Of a stretch of 64,000 bases of DNA, positions 10,190 to 50,273 are shown in pieces. The notes beneath the pieces are model-generated. The model ran no database searches. It was not told the origin of the DNA and saw only the letters and a program-made list of their open reading frames with translations. Each line of letters starts with the position of its first letter. Position 1 is the first letter of the stretch. Position numbers and translations under genes: made by a program. Source of the stretch: Neoarius graeffei (lineage: Eukaryota; Chordata; Actinopteri; Siluriformes; Ariidae); NCBI RefSeq assembly GCF_027579695.1, contig NC_083583.1:25873099-25937098 (forward strand), written 5' to 3'.

Positions 10190-12656
10190 GTCATTTCCAG
10201 TACAGCTTCAAATTGATTCCCCTCTGAAATGGAGGTAACACAATTCAGTTCCACAACATAATAGTGCTAAAACTCCTATTGCCTCTGAACGGTGAGCTTC
10301 ACCGGAGAGAATGACCATGATAACTAACTGTTTGAACTTCTGCTGTATTTATATTTTTGCATCTGTACAGTTCTCTGACATACGACACCAGCACTTGGTT
10401 AATTTACACAAAGTTTTATGATATACCCATTTACTTCTCTGTATCACGCTGCTACAATTCTACCATGCATTCTTGTCACATAGACACTGCTGATATAATT
10501 CTCCCTTCTCAGACATTATATTCTTATTAACATGCTGTTCTAATACTTTAATACCCCCATGAGAGGTTTAGACACTTATTTCTCATCTTACCTTACTTTG
10601 AAGACCAAAAGAAGTTTTCATTCTATAAGGTTCCCATGAGGCCCTTGGAATAATCCCCACTAATCACTCTCTCTATTCCTCACTAGTTGTGTAAAAGAGC
10701 AGGCTGCAGGTTGTTGGAATAGGTTTTTATTAAATCAGACCACTAATCATAAACCTCAACTGGTCATTTTCTTGATTTGAGAACCACAGTTTACTTTTTT
10801 TTTGCCCCTGATAAAACAGAAAAATTAAGGCTGTCAAACAAGCAAGTGCAAAATTAAATTGAAAGAGGCAATCCATCTTCATAAACTAAAGCTCTTAATT
10901 TCTTTTACATAGTTCAGGTTTCGTTGATCCTTTTCAGATGTTAATGCTATTGTTTCAGTGATTGCTAAATAACGCGGTCAATGAATTAAACTGCATCATC
11001 AGAATTAAGCAGTACATCTTGGATCCAATGTAGCGTCACACTAACAGCCTGATTTGAGAAAGTCCTCATCAACATCACATTGCTTTCTTGTTCAGTTACA
11101 CCGTAGTGCAAAATGCATTCATTAATACGGGAGAAATTCATCCAGAGCCCATTGGAAAGTCAAGGATAGCTTTATTCATCTATACATTTTACAAGACATT
11201 CTACAAAAAGACAAAATGAAGGCTGGATTCAAGTTGATCAAGTGTCTCAGAATAAGTGTTGTGATCAAGAATCAGCCTTCTAAAATCATTTGTGGCAACT
11301 GAAACATGAAGGCTATATTCTGCAGCAGATTAGCAATAGGATTAAACCAAAACTGCTCTTATAGCTGATACAGCTGCTCTTGTAGGTCCTGTTTGGGAGG
11401 TCTGCATGACTGAGAAAACCAAGCTGCACCATTTATGCCACACCCCGATGCCTGATTGTCCTCCATTCCATACGTGAAATGGTTAAATACACTAGCCTCG
11501 TTAGTCCCTCCTGCTTGGACTAGAACATTCACAAGCATTAGATTTGTAAATCTAGGAAGTCAAACAAAATAAATGGTGTCCTGCGATGTTATGGCAAAGC
11601 AGAAATGTACACAATTTAAGCATCAAAGATTGTATCAATCTTTACTTTTTTTAAAAATCAGGAAAAATAAAACAGAGAAAAAAAAAAAACTTTATTTGGC
11701 TCAGTAATGCCACTTGTATTAATAAAATTGCAGAATGAGTGGTGGTACACCAAACTATTCTGAGGAAGAAAAGTGATTTAAGGCTGTAATCTATTAGTGA
11801 TTGTGGATTACAAATACAAGCAAGCAGGAGAGAAAGAGAGAAGTGTGTTAATCTGGGAGCTGAAATGAAGAATGGAGGCATTTAAACAGAGCAACCGTGT
11901 AACAGCAAGACAACATCACTGACAATTCCAGCTTACAAAGGACTGCCATCAAGTCAGCAATGTTTAGTCTGTCTTTAGATTTATCACTGAAACCAGTCCA
12001 TTAAAATAATCCCATGCACAAAAATACTGCAGCTCGAGTAACAGTGACAGCAGCGAATACTTGGATAGCAAACTGTAAAAACTCATTACAAAGTAGTTTT
12101 GGTAAGCAGCTCATGTGGGGCGCCATGATACGGAGTCATTTCCCTCTAAAAGAGCCGCATAGCACTGTCAACTAACATGAATAAAAGTACCACAAATGAT
12201 AACTATCAGGATTACGCTGTTGCATGTGACATTATGGCCAACGTGTAATTAATAATGGAAAAATGACTGGATGTGGGTTTTGCTAAAGTGAACTTATAAC
12301 CTTAATCTTTATAACCATCTGCTTCAAAAAAAAAAGTTCATAAAAATCAAACAAACATTCATTTAGTAAGGAATAAAATTTTTTTTTTTTTTACACTTAA
12401 TATTAACAGTCGCTCACTCCGAGGCGTGGTTAATCCAGTATGTTTCTCTTAAACAATTTTCATGAAATTCAGAATAGATGCAATATAATAAATCACACTG
12501 TAACTTACAGCTTACAAATTAGGACAGATGGTTTAGGGCTGCGTGTGTGTACGTGAGCCCTCAGAAGTTCTTGTGTCAAATAATCACTTAATGAACTGAA
12601 CAGGTCATCACTAAGAGCTTAAACAAGAAGCCAACAACAAGATTACTTGGACTGTA
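10190..12656. other. Gap between PDCD7 and CLPX, including the CLPX 3' UTR
   Basis: No exon is recognisable. The right-hand part should be CLPX 3' UTR; minus-strand AATAAA-type signals occur at about 11692-11697 and 11170, but the true cleavage site cannot be chosen from sequence. The base composition is AT-rich with several A or T runs. No strong repeat was recognised between 10,200 and 12,600. Confidence 0.5.
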
Positions 12657-39062
<26,406 letters not shown>

Positions 39063-39599
39063 GTTTTCCGACTTCGTTTTATTTTTGTTAGGCTAAATCA
39101 GCTAGCTAAGGACTAGCTAATGCTGAACCGCTATGCTAACCACCATACCATTCAATTAGCTGTGTTAGCTTACTAAGCTTTTCAAGGGAAATTAGTTGGT
39201 GAAATAATAATAATCTAGTGCTAACCTGCTCGGTTTAGAGCAAAGATAAAATATCAGCTATTTTCGAAAATGTCCATGGATTAATTAAAATGCACAAGCA
39301 GCTAACAACAACTTCTCAGTGACCAAGCAAAGCTAACTAGGTGGGAAGCTAACCTAACTGGAAGTTGTGTTAGCTTGGTTGAATCTCAAACGACGTCCTA
39401 TTCCCTACCTTAGTGCACTATGTAGGGTTTAAAATAAGTTTCTATGGCCTTCTGTAGTGCAGTATATAGCTTATGGAAATCAATTTGAGATTGCACCGGA
39501 GTGAGACAAACATGACAGACTGTCGCAATGTTAACACACCGAACCAGACGTCCTTAAAGGGACACATAAGAATGTATGCGCCTGATTAAAACCCGCAAT

Positions 39600-39655
<56 letters not shown>

Positions 39656-39695
39656 AATATATATATGTAAAAATAATTGTTACATATATTTTAAT

Positions 39696-39733
<38 letters not shown>

Positions 39734-40053
39734 CAATTAAAATATATGTAACAATTATTAGATGTAATTATTGAATTAAATCACTGTATTAAATTTAATA
39801 TTAGATAATTAATCATGATTAAACATCTCAATAATAATAATAAAGGTTTAACCGAGGAACAGCCATTTGTTTATATTTTCTTGGCACCTTCCAGCAAAAT
39901 TCCCAATGAGAAAGATTCATTTTTAAAATAAAAAATATAATATATATTATTAATTTCTACATCCTTTACTACATATATTTTGTAATTCAATTATATTTAT
40001 AATAATACTTTATAAAACATTCCACGGAGCATGCGCATTGTAGAAAAGCCATC
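39063..40053. promoter_or_regulatory. Head-to-head intergenic region between CLPX and SPG21
   Basis: The CLPX ATG (39062, minus) and the SPG21 promoter block (about 40020 onward, plus) face away from each other across about 1 kb. The region is AT-rich in the middle, with a long (TA)n tract, so a single shared CpG promoter is not obvious. CLPX transcription probably starts within 39063-39560. Confidence 0.5.
39602..39735. repeat. (TA)n microsatellite with flanking inverted repeat
   Basis: About 25 TA units at 39602-39652 and about 17 at 39700-39732. The DNA between and beyond forms an inverted repeat (TGTTACATATATTTTAATTG and its inverse), so the whole block can fold into a long AT hairpin. 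Length polymorphism is likely. Confidence 0.9.
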
Positions 40054-40065
40054 CGCGCATGCGCA
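40029..40065 (+). promoter_or_regulatory. Two NRF1-like sites in the SPG21 promoter
   Basis: CGCGCATGCGCA at 40054-40065 fits the NRF1 consensus YGCGCAYGCGCR exactly. A weaker GCATGCGCAT lies at 40029. They are about 700 bp upstream of the SPG21 ATG and just ahead of a candidate noncoding first exon. NRF1 sites close to start sites are common in housekeeping genes; use here is inferred. Confidence 0.6.
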
Positions 40066-40079
40066 CAGCAGTCCACTCC

Positions 40080-40169
40080 TTTATGTTGGATGCGGAAGTG
40101 AACTGTCATATGACTGCAAAAGAAAAGCTAAAATGTTGCTAATCTGTGGATGACAATTTTCACCAAAAG
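40080..40169 (+). other. Candidate noncoding first exon of SPG21
   Basis: The coding exon begins after a splice acceptor (TTCTGCTAG at 40749-40757) only two bases before the ATG, so a 5' UTR exon must lie upstream. A good donor, CCAAAAG/GTAAAT, occurs at 40169/40170, just after the NRF1 sites. The transcription start is a guess. Confidence 0.4.
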
Positions 40170-40616
40170 GTAAATACATTCTCAAAAATGCAGTACTATG
40201 AAGATTATTGATTTCTCAGACTGTTTAGTTACCTTCTTTTCTTGTTATACATTGAGTTGTTTACTTGTGAACAAATCGTTAACGTTATTATTTTTTTTTT
40301 TTTTAAGAAAGAAAACATGGGGATTAAGAGGACACCTTATTGTTTTGTGTTGAAGTATCTGATTATCTTTGCTTTTAAGTGATGCTTTCCGTTCATGGTT
40401 TAGTGTTTGTGTGCAATTCACTGATTTTCATAGGTTTATACAATTTTAAATAGATAAAACAAAGTGCTTGTTAGTGTAGTGCTGAATCTCAAATGACTCT
40501 GATTTGAGCTTGGAGTGCACTGTTTATGATGGTCAGTTTCTTTATAGTTTATGTAGTGCACACAAAGGGAGCATTGAGACTTTTAGGAGTGAGCTTAAAT
40601 ATTACGTAGCCATTAA

Positions 40617-40639
40617 GGTGTGTGTGTGTGTGTGTGTGT
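40617..40639. repeat. (GT)n microsatellite
   Basis: About eleven TG units in the first SPG21 intron, upstream of the coding exon. Confidence 0.9.
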
Positions 40640-40759
40640 AGGGAGGAAGGTTTCACCCCTCATTTGATAGAAGACTGTGATGCCTTGTTTTTCTGTAAAG
40701 TTGATATAAATAGCCCAGTTTGTTCCTGACCTTTTACATTTATTCTGTTTCTGCTAGAA

Positions 40760-43700
40760 ATGGAGGAGATAAGAATGTCTCCTGACTACAACTGGTTTCG
40801 AAGCTCAGTACCCCTCAAAAGAGTAAGCGTATCCTTATTTATTACTTTGTCAGCTTGTGTGGTCTGATTTGTATTTAATTTCACATTCAAGCTCCGTCAT
40901 ATTCTTTACTACGGATAATATTCTAAGGTCTTTTCTTCACAGCTTCTTAAATTGCTTCATTTGGTCAGAAATTGTACCATGTGATGGCCTTGTGATTCTG
41001 CACCTTTAGCAACATGACTAATGTTTTATTGTGCTTAGATTATTGTGGATGATGATGACAGCAAAGTCTGGTCGCTATATGATGCCGGGCCAAAAAGCAT
41101 CAGGTGCCCGATCATCTTCCTTCCTCCTGTGAGTGGCACAGCTGAAGTTTTCTTCCAGCAAGTGTTGGCTCTTTCTGGCTGGGGCTATCGTGTCATTTCG
41201 GTAAGGTCCACAACAGTCTAACGTTATTATATCTGCAACGCCAGTGTGAAAGTTTGATATGATTAAACAGGCCACACAAATTATTTCAGAGAGTTTCATT
41301 AAGTCTTCAAACACAATTTAGTGTTTTCCAGAATAAATATTTAGAAAGGACATTTAAATAATGAGTTGTTCGAGTGCTGGTAGTGTTTTGGATGTTGTAT
41401 GCGTCATGTGACTAAAGAGGAAAGAAGAAGTAACACAGGAAACACCTGGGCATAAAGCAGGCCTTCTTCAGAACTTAGACACAGAAGTCAGAAGAGAGTC
41501 AATCACAATGATCTCATCTCATCTCATCTCATTATCTCTAGCCGCTTTATCCTTCTACAGGGTCGCAGGCAAGCTGGAGCCTATCCCAGCTGACTACGGG
41601 CGAAAGGCGGGGTACACCCTGGACAAGTCGCCAGGTCATCACAGGGCTGACACATAGACACAGACAACCATTCACACTCACATTCACACCTACGGTCAAT
41701 TTAGAGTCACCAGTTAACCTAACCTGCATGTCTTTGGACTGTGGGGGAAACCGGAGCACCCGGAGGAAACCCACGCGGACACGGGGAGAACATGCAAACT
41801 CCACACAGAAAGGCCCTCGCCGGCCCCGGGGCTCGAACCCAGGACCTTCTTGCTGTGAGGCAACAGCGCTAACCACTACACCACCGTGCCGCCCACAATG
41901 ATCTCCTAATTTCCAAATGATACACACCGGTTTAAAATACTGCTGTTCATAAATACTGAACACCCCTACTTTTGGTTCCTCTTGGACTTACTTTCTGATG
42001 TATCACATCATGGCAAAAACTCCGTTAAGTCTTGTTATATCTCTGCTGCAGCTCCAGTACCCAGTCTATTGGGATCTTCTGGAATTTTGTGATGGATTTA
42101 AGAAACTTCTAGACCACTTGCAACTGGACAAGGTTTATGCAGTTTTTCTTAATTTAACAAGTTACTTCAGAAAACTGCATCTTACAATCAAAGTATACCA
42201 ATCCTGTTTCTTTTCAACTAGGTGCACTTATTTGGTGCTTCTCTGGGAGGATTTCTGGCTCAGAAATTTGCAGAGGTCACACACAAATCCCCTCGAGTTC
42301 ATTCTCTGATCCTGTGCAATTCATTCAGCGATACATCCATTTTTAACCAAACATGGACTGCTAACAGGTAGAGTCCTGCCCTTGATATTGTCTACTTCTT
42401 TTCCTGAAATCCCCACAATTCCTCACTTTCAACCTTTTTTTCTCAGCTTCTGGTTGATGCCAGCTTTTATGCTTAAGAAGATTGTTCTTGGAAACTTTGC
42501 TAAAGGACCTGTTGATCCCCAAATGGCAGATGCCATTGATTTTATGGTGGACAGAGTGAGTAATTAATATTCATGACTTCATTTTGTTCTAGTAGCTCTA
42601 GTTCTGTGGAGCAGTGGAGTGAATTCAGGGAAACAACATGCATTCACCTCAAAGCCTTGGAACAGCAAGGCCAATTCTTTTGTTTTTGCTCTATACTGAA
42701 GCCATTTAGGTTTGAGTTCAAAAGATGAATTAGATAATGGGTCAGAAATTCAGCTTTCATTTCCTAATATTAATATCTGGATGTGTTAAACAGCTTGGAA
42801 CATGGCACCTTTTGCAGACCACCCAATCGTTATAGGAACAGGTAGTCTTAAAGTAAATGACACCTTAATATTTGGTTGCATATCCCTCGCTTGCAATAAG
42901 TGCATTAAGCTGCATCTAAGCGACTCACTGACATCAAACTGTTGCATTCTTCTTTTGTGATGCTTTTTCAGGTTTGTACTGTGGCTTTTCAGTTGTTTTT
43001 GTTGTCGTCGCCTCTTCAGGAGGTGAAATGCTTCTCAATTGGGTTAAGCTCTGGTGATTGACTTGGCCAGGCTGAAACCTTCCACTCTTTATCCCTAATG
43101 AAGTCCTTTGTTGTGTTGGCAGTATGTTTTGTGTCATTGTCTTGTTGCATGATGACGTTCCTCCAAATTAGATTGGATGCATTTTCTCTGTAAATTGGCA
43201 GACAGAATGTTTCTGTAGACTTCTGTAGTCATGCTGCTACCATCATCAGTAAAGATTAGTGAGCCTGTTCCAGAAGCAGCCATTCGAGCCCAAGCCATGA
43301 CATTACCTTCATGGTATTGATCTATGCGCTTGTATGTTTTTGTATCATGAGCAGATCCTTTCTTTCTCCACACTCTGGTCTTTCTATCACTTTGTTAGAG
43401 GTTATTCTTGGTTCCCAAACTTCTGTGGTGAATTTTTCAAATACCAATCTGGCCTCTGATTCTTACTGCTGATGTGTGTTGCATCTTGTGGTATGACCTA
43501 TATTTCTGCTCTCACAGTCTTCAAACAGTGGCTTGTGATGTATTCAATCCTGCCCTGTGGAGGTTGTTGGTGATTTCCCTTAATTTTTTTTTCCTCCTCT
43601 TCACAACTCTCACAATGTTTATCATCAACTGCTATTGTTTTCCTCAGCCAACCTGTTCAATATCTGGTTGTTAGTACATACAGGACATTCCAAACTGTTG

Positions 43701-45703
43701 TATTAGTAACTTTCCTCAGCTCCAGAACGACTTGCTTTAATCCCATGGACAGCTCTCTGGTTTTCATGTTGGTTTATCCTTTTGAAAAACCAGTGCAGGC
43801 TTCACAGGCAAAACCCAGGGATAAAATCAAGAGTAGACTTTCAAAGCTATTAATTGTTTAATCAGTCTAACAGGGCACACGTGAGCAACAAGAAACTAGT
43901 GGTCAGGCATGTGTTCCAATATTTTTTGATCATTCAAAGGGGTGGAGTCAAACTAAAGGTGGCATTTTTGCCATTGTTTAAGATATCTAGGTGTAAACAT
44001 CAGTGAAAGCTGAAATTCTGATCCGTCTTATCATATTCATCTTTTGATTTCAAACCCAACTGTGCTCAGTGTATAGCAAAAACAAAATAACTGGCTTTCC
44101 AGTTCTAATACTTTCAGAGGGGACTGTATGTCACCAGTGGAAAAGGTCAATAAAGTCTGTTCTTAAACATAAGCACATCATGGTTAAAATAAAAGTTCAT
44201 GGTTAAATAAAAGTAAATCGGTTTAAAAAAAAAAAAAATCCCCAAATGCCTTGTCTGATTTATACAAATCTGGTTAAAACAAACAGTTAATTCAAAATAA
44301 ATTTGTCAGTTAAAACTCCTGTTTCTTAGGTTTACTTGAAAGGGTAAACCACTGCCAAAGAACATTCTAACCCTCCCTGTAATTATAACATTAATGACTG
44401 CAGACTTGGTTTAACTTAACACCAGCTTTCATCATTATTATTCACCAACATTAGTTTTATTATTAGCGCTTAATTCTATATTTTGCATTTAATTTTGATA
44501 CTGTATATGCACATACAACTTAAAGAAGCCATGAGAGACTAAATCGAAGTCGGAAAATTGTAATTTGTGCACAGGATGTGGACTGTTTGTTATTAATCAC
44601 CCTTTTAATGTGCTATTTTGAATTGTCGAATTAATAAAAAAAAACTTAATTAAATTCACATTCCTGTAAAGAAAATATGCCCATAGTTTGAAAGATCAGC
44701 TGATCAAGCATTCATCTGCAACATTTACAGCTCAGTAAGTTCCAAACTTTAACTAAAAATTTTTAATGTGTTCTTTAAATTTAAATTCATTTAAGTTTAA
44801 AAAGCTGTCTCTCTTCAAGCCAACACTGGATGTTATTACAGGAAAATGTTATTGATCACTCAGCAAGAAAAAAAATCAACTGATTGCTGCATCACTGTTG
44901 ATGGAAGTTGGGCTGTGGGCATTCTGTGGAAAGACGATTCCAGTATGTTTAATAAAATTAGATTAGCTTGAAAATGGTGTCCTTGCTCTTTGAGTCCAGA
45001 GCATTGTGTATTTTGGTCTTAAAGGTGAATACACAGATATTTGTTAAAGAAAGCTTTGTTCCAAATGCTTGGTACAAATTTGCCCCATTCCTTGCTGACA
45101 AGGTAACATAGTGCCGTCTTTGTGTGTGTATTTTCAGCTGGAGAGCTTGAACCAGAGTGAACTGGCATCCCGGCTTACACTGAACTGCCAAAACTCCTAC
45201 ATTGAGCCTCACAAAATAAAGGATGTTTCAGTCACCATTATGGATGTAGGTTTTTACCTCCTCTAATATTTTACATAATTAACCACTGCGCTTCGGTTGC
45301 TTTTGCATCATACTGCATGTTTGTATGCATCACTTCATGCTGTTGTGTTTTCAGGTATTTGATCAGAGTGCTCTTTCAAATGAGGCAAAGGAGGAAATGT
45401 ATAAACTGTACCCTAATGCCAGGAGGGCTCACCTCAAAACCGGCGGCAACTTTCCCTACCTTTGTCGAAGCGCCGAAGTTAACCTTTACATCCAAGTGAG
45501 TGACTTGTATGTTGCAAAATTTGCATATTTGGATTTCGATATTCTTATTATTTTGACTGCATTGTTTGGCTGTGTAGATACATCTGCGACAGTTCCATGG
45601 GACCAGATACGCTGCCATTAGCCCTGCTATGGTTAGTGCAGAGGAGCTCGAGGTCCAAAAGAGCAATCTGAATAAAATTAGAGAGGGCGATGATGAATCA
45701 TAA
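40760..45703 (+). CDS. spg21: SPG21, maspardin (alpha/beta-hydrolase fold protein)
   Basis: Eight coding exons on the plus strand: 40760-40822, 41039-41200, 42052-42132, 42222-42367, 42447-42555, 45138-45245, 45355-45495 and 45578-45703. All have GT/AG borders and together make 936 nt, 311 aa plus TAA (human 308). The protein starts [20 protein letters not shown] and follows human maspardin almost residue by residue. It has the alpha/beta-hydrolase nucleophile elbow G-A-S-L-G with Ser109, and later the blocks [18 protein letters not shown] and [20 protein letters not shown]. Known role: a cytosolic/endosomal protein that binds CD4 and ALDH16A1; loss causes Mast syndrome (SPG21) in humans. Catalysis has not been shown. 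Intron 5 holds a Tc1 remnant and intron 2 a SINE; no coding damage is seen. Confidence 0.98.
41516..41894 (-). mobile_element. Abundant tRNA-derived SINE, minus copy with 11-bp target duplication
   Basis: Full-length minus copy in SPG21 intron 2. ACAATGATCTC stands at 41505-41515 and 41895-41905. The head is at the right (CACCACCGTGCCGCCC); the tail CTCATCTCATCTCATTATCT is at the left. It is nearly identical to the copies at 35667 and 62474, so it is probably young. Confidence 0.95.
42636..44126 (-). mobile_element. Degenerate Tc1/mariner transposon in SPG21 intron 5
   Basis: The right end reads, on the minus strand, CAGTCCCCTCTGAAAGTATT at 44126, bordered by TA. The left end is worn but keeps ATTCTTTTGTTTTTGCT and the AGATGAAT block in inverse of the right arm. 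The transposase remnant is minus: [14 protein letters not shown] near 43767, then [14 protein letters not shown] and [19 protein letters not shown] at 43373-43134. Several frame changes make it an old copy, older than the other two Tc1 elements here. Confidence 0.85.
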
Positions 45704-48660
45704 GAAGATTAACCCCCTGGCCCCACAGCCTACACTGAGCCGATTACGGAAGCATTGACTCGTTAAGTCAGCGCTACACATCACATGCTGGGAAAAACCT
45801 CCTTTTGGTCTCATGTTTTTCTACAATGGATTCAATCAAAATGAACTAAGAGAACCTATTTTTACTTTCCAGAAACAATATTTTGATATGTATTATGACT
45901 GTAAATAATTTAAGACTGGGAACTCGGTCATATTTCACAGGATGCCATTTCGAACTGGTTGCCTTATACCTTATATTTGATTAGCTTTGCGCTTCATATT
46001 GTCCTTTTTCCGCTTTTGTTACTGTAACTCATGCACTGATTAAAGGTAAAGCCTACAAAAGTCACAGGTTTGGAAGGATGGAAAAGATGTATATTGGCAA
46101 ATGTTATATTAAGTAAAAATTTCCAGTCTTGGCCGAATCACTAAAAGGAATAATTTGCAGGAAGAAAATATACAATGGTCAGCTGATTAGCCAGGACATG
46201 CTTGGTGTTTTCTTTCCATTTTTGGACTGGACCTAGAAATTTATTATAACAAAAACGAGACATCGAAGCCTGCCTCACCCAAATTTTTTTTCCTGTAAAT
46301 CTCAATCAGACCAAAATCACTTGTTCACGACGGTCACTTTTTGTAATGTATAAACATGAACCAAACTTCACTGCACAGCTGAATCCTGTAATGTGATGGT
46401 AACAGCCATCATGCAACATGAAATTTGGTATCATTTGTGCATTTGGTCACCATGTTTGCATTACTAACTTGTACAACATGCCATATCAAATTGAATTGTA
46501 GAGAAATACTGTATACATAATAGTAAATAATTAACTTAGTTAAAATTGTATAGCATAAGTTTTGGGTTTTTTTTTTTTTTTTTTTGAGGCAGGTGTTTGA
46601 AGATTTTGGGTGGGATAGACTCTAGTTACTGATTAGTTATATTAAATTACTTATATCAAGTTTGTAGCACCAGTGCAAAGTTAACTGATCCATTAAGTTT
46701 GGGGTAAGTGAAAAGTTTTGTTGAACAATTCCTTTAAAATTATTTGCACAGGATTAAAACCATCTATTAGACTAGATCTCTGAAGGGCCAATTTACGAGG
46801 AGCATGGCTTTAATTCACTGTGAACATAGTTTTAATTTACATTTATATAAGTTTTAGTGATGGAGAGAAAATTAAGCAAGTCACGCATTGCTTAAGATGT
46901 CAGATGGGGTTTGTATTAAACATCAAGATACTTGGGCTGTAGAAAATGCTTAACTCCAATGTAACAATACTCTGTCTTCCAAAGCAATGTAATTTTGTCA
47001 TCACTGGGGAAAAAAAAAAAAAAAGTGCGCTTTGAGCTGCACACAGGCAAATCCACATTGTTAGAGTGGATTCCCCCTCGTGAGTATCACGTCATTTGAA
47101 CACTGATGAAGGATGGGTGGCTTGTGTCATTTTCACATTTCAGTATTTTATTAGTCACATTTCAGTATTGCAGTATGTTAAAATATGATACAAATTTACA
47201 TTAATTTAAGGAAACTTTCAATCAAAATACTTTTAATAAATACATGGTTCATTATAAGCTATTGGATTGGTCAGATTCTGTTTTCTGAAAAGTTTAATGT
47301 ATTTGTCTGATTGTTATAGATACAAATAAAATAAAATAAAAATTGTGACCATATTCATGCTTGTAGCCTCTAAAACCAATTTTCTCTGAGATGGATGACC
47401 ATAGCTGTCTTATAAGTTTTGGCACTGCATTAAGGTTCTCTATACTAATAATCAGACGAGGAGTTCAAATCCCAGGATTGTAACCAGATTGCTCTTGCTC
47501 AGACTCAATGTTGTCAGAGTTTTAACTGTGGCTTTTCTGTTAATATCATTTTACTTTATGCTTCACATGGCAGAGGTTTTTTTTTTTTTCCCCCTCTAGG
47601 ATGTCTGCTAGTCATGAGAAGAGCACGAGATCATTCAGCTTCATATTGGAGCAGCAGTGGGTTTCCCAAAAGCCTCTTAACTTTCAGAGCGAGAGTGTTC
47701 ACTGTGCTGCTCACGCTACCATTTAATGATGATCTTTGTGCTGAGATGCTTTTGGGAAACTCGGCACAGAGCTTAGTTTCCTTCAGCTTTACTCATTCAA
47801 AAAGGGTTCAGAATTTACTAACCCATTACCACCTGCATTGTTACACCATCTACCTGCAAGGATTGTATGCAAATAAATAATTCATTAGACATTCATTAGG
47901 TCTTTTGACATTTATTTACCTTCATTATCCAATACTAATAATTTTATAATAACTACAACCAAAATGCATTTTAAAGCTGCAGTCAGGATATTTTTAGGAG
48001 CTAAATTGTTACCTGAGCGTTACTCATCAAAAAAAAAAATTTGAAAGCTATTTAAAGAAACATAAGTGCTATAATTTAATCTGCTTGGGACTAAACATAA
48101 CCAAATGTTATATTTATGTGATATTAAGGATGTCTCTTCCCAAAATATCCTGATTTGTAGCTTTAAAGTGCTAATTAAACATTCAGTTAAATGTATGCAT
48201 ATGTACACACCAACAGCTTTTTTTTAAAACATATTTTTGCTATATCTTGCGAAGTCTTGACATCATTAGAAGCCATGATGGTTTTCATGCTACAGTATGT
48301 GATAGAAACATTGGATTAAAGCCATGCGTTGTGCACAACTGTAAACAGTGAATCTATTTACAAAAGAAACAGTAGCACTATTTTAAAATACATTTTATAT
48401 GCATGTATTGTAAATAGTCATATTATCAGGATATAGTAAACAGTAAATAAGTGCTGAATAAGACCTAGAGAAGAAAGTGGTTGTTGCAGTATGACTACAA
48501 ACACTGACAAGTCTCCTTTGTTGGATATTTATCTCCATTTTTTTTTTTTACAATCTGACTCCTCAAATGTCAAGTCATTAAACTTGAATGAATGAAAGCC
48601 ACTTAACCAAACCTAGCTCAGGAGGACAGGCACAATTAAAGAAGGCTGTGCGAGTTGCTG
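45704..48660 (+). other. SPG21 3' UTR and downstream DNA
   Basis: No exon seen. The SPG21 3' UTR should occupy part of the first 1-2 kb; ATTAAA at about 46038 and AATAAA clusters near 47325 are candidate polyadenylation signals. T runs occur at 46567-46585 and 47578-47590. Apart from a small hairpin at 47651-47765 I see no defined repeat. Confidence 0.45.
47651..47765. repeat. Short inverted repeat (MITE-like)
   Basis: GGGTTTCCCAAAAGC at about 47659 is mirrored by GCTTTTGGGAAACTC at about 47749-47763. Pairs of GTTTCCCAAAAGC are common ends of small fish MITEs. Only about 110 bp long; target duplication not identified. Confidence 0.5.
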
Positions 48661-50273
48661 ATCTGAAAGGAGATACGCAGAACCTTTATTTTTAAATAAA
48701 TTTCGAGTGGATAGTATCTCCATCCTTGACTCTTGTTTGCTGCATGCATGGCAATTAAAAATTATATTTTTGAGAGTTAAAAATCGACCGCAAAGTTGGC
48801 ATTCAAGCTGCCCCGCTGAGCCAGCCAGCCCTGAGTGCATGACGTCACAGCGGTAACCGGTTTTAAGGCCGAGGCTTTTGACAGCTATAGACCAAAGTCA
48901 TATAAAAAATTTATGGTGAAAGTAAGAAATACCGTTACTGGCTTGCTCAACTAAGACTGATTTGACTTCATTGATTGTGGGCTGACTCTCATTAAAACAG
49001 GATAGGTGTTATAACTTATGCAACATGCATGCATTTTGCAAGATTAAATAATCTTATACCAGTAACTTAAGTAGACAGTACAAGTTACATGTATTAATCT
49101 AAATGCAGGTAAACAACGTGTTTTTGTTGTTTTGTATCCAAATGAGAGTTGGAGCTTACCCGTCTGTGTTCTCGCTTCTTGAAGGCCGATCTTGTGGCCG
49201 ACTGTTGTGAAACAATCTGACTTTCAGTTGTTCGTTCAGTTCTCCGTTCATTTGCTTCTTCCACGCAAGGGCGAGATGGTAGCAATATCCAGTGCAGAAA
49301 TAAGACAGCTGCTCCACTCATTCTCCATTTTCTCCATTCCTGAGTACTCCACCATAACTGCTCGGCTCAGGCAATTACTAAAACCCGGGATGGAACGGGA
49401 TGTCACCGGTTTTAGCAACTGCGGGGAGGTCACTGCCCGAGCGATATGTTCCGTCCCGGGTTTTACCAACAACCCTCGACTCACTCCGGGAGGCCTGGTA
49501 CAACTGAACACTCTGTCCTTTAAAAAAATAAAATAAAAACTTTTCTTGTTTTTTTTCTTTAATTGTTGATACTGCACCCTCTTTCAATATAGTCCGGGAG
49601 CCAAAGGCCCAAATTTGGCTGAACCTGGCTTCGTCGGTTAAAGTTTTTTTTTTTTGCTGTTTGTTGTTGTCCAAGGTCTACTCATTAAGATAAGAGAGGG
49701 TGCCCAGTGATATCCCTTGGCCAATTCCGGATATTGGCCCTTTATTGTTGGATGTGCTGCAGTCATAGCCTAAATTCTGACATTTTGACATTCTTCACTT
49801 TATGTTCACCAAAGTCTATATATCATACTTATTTTTGTGTTTGTTAACATAATAGGATGAGTTTAAGGCCTGGGGGTGGGGTTCCAGCCATGGTTGGGGG
49901 TGTGGCCATGCAATTGGGGGCGGGGCTTATACCAAAAAGCCCTTTATTACTCTATTACTTTGGTTGTTAATGCGAGCCTTAAATTATTAGGCATACACTC
50001 CATTGTCATCCTTGTGTTTACTTCTGCAGGGGTATATGAGGGACACAATTAGCTAATTCAAGCCAACTTGTATAGCTATCTTGCTAACTCTGTCAATCAC
50101 ACTGCACCCAAAAGATCACAGCACGCATAAGCTAAGCAGAGAAACTATTTGACTGTAATCATGAAAGAGCAGTGACATGTACTCACTGCTCACCAGTGAA
50201 CTAGACCCATAGTTTCACAACACTGGCTAGCACACCCAACTCTCACCTAGTAAATGCTAGTCACTGATTTTTT

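Noticed and set aside
49192-49674. Frames of 98-114 codons on both strands just left of the nuclease element
   Set aside because: Several frames of equal length overlap in a moderately GC-rich stretch without family signature. Treated as part of an outer repeat.
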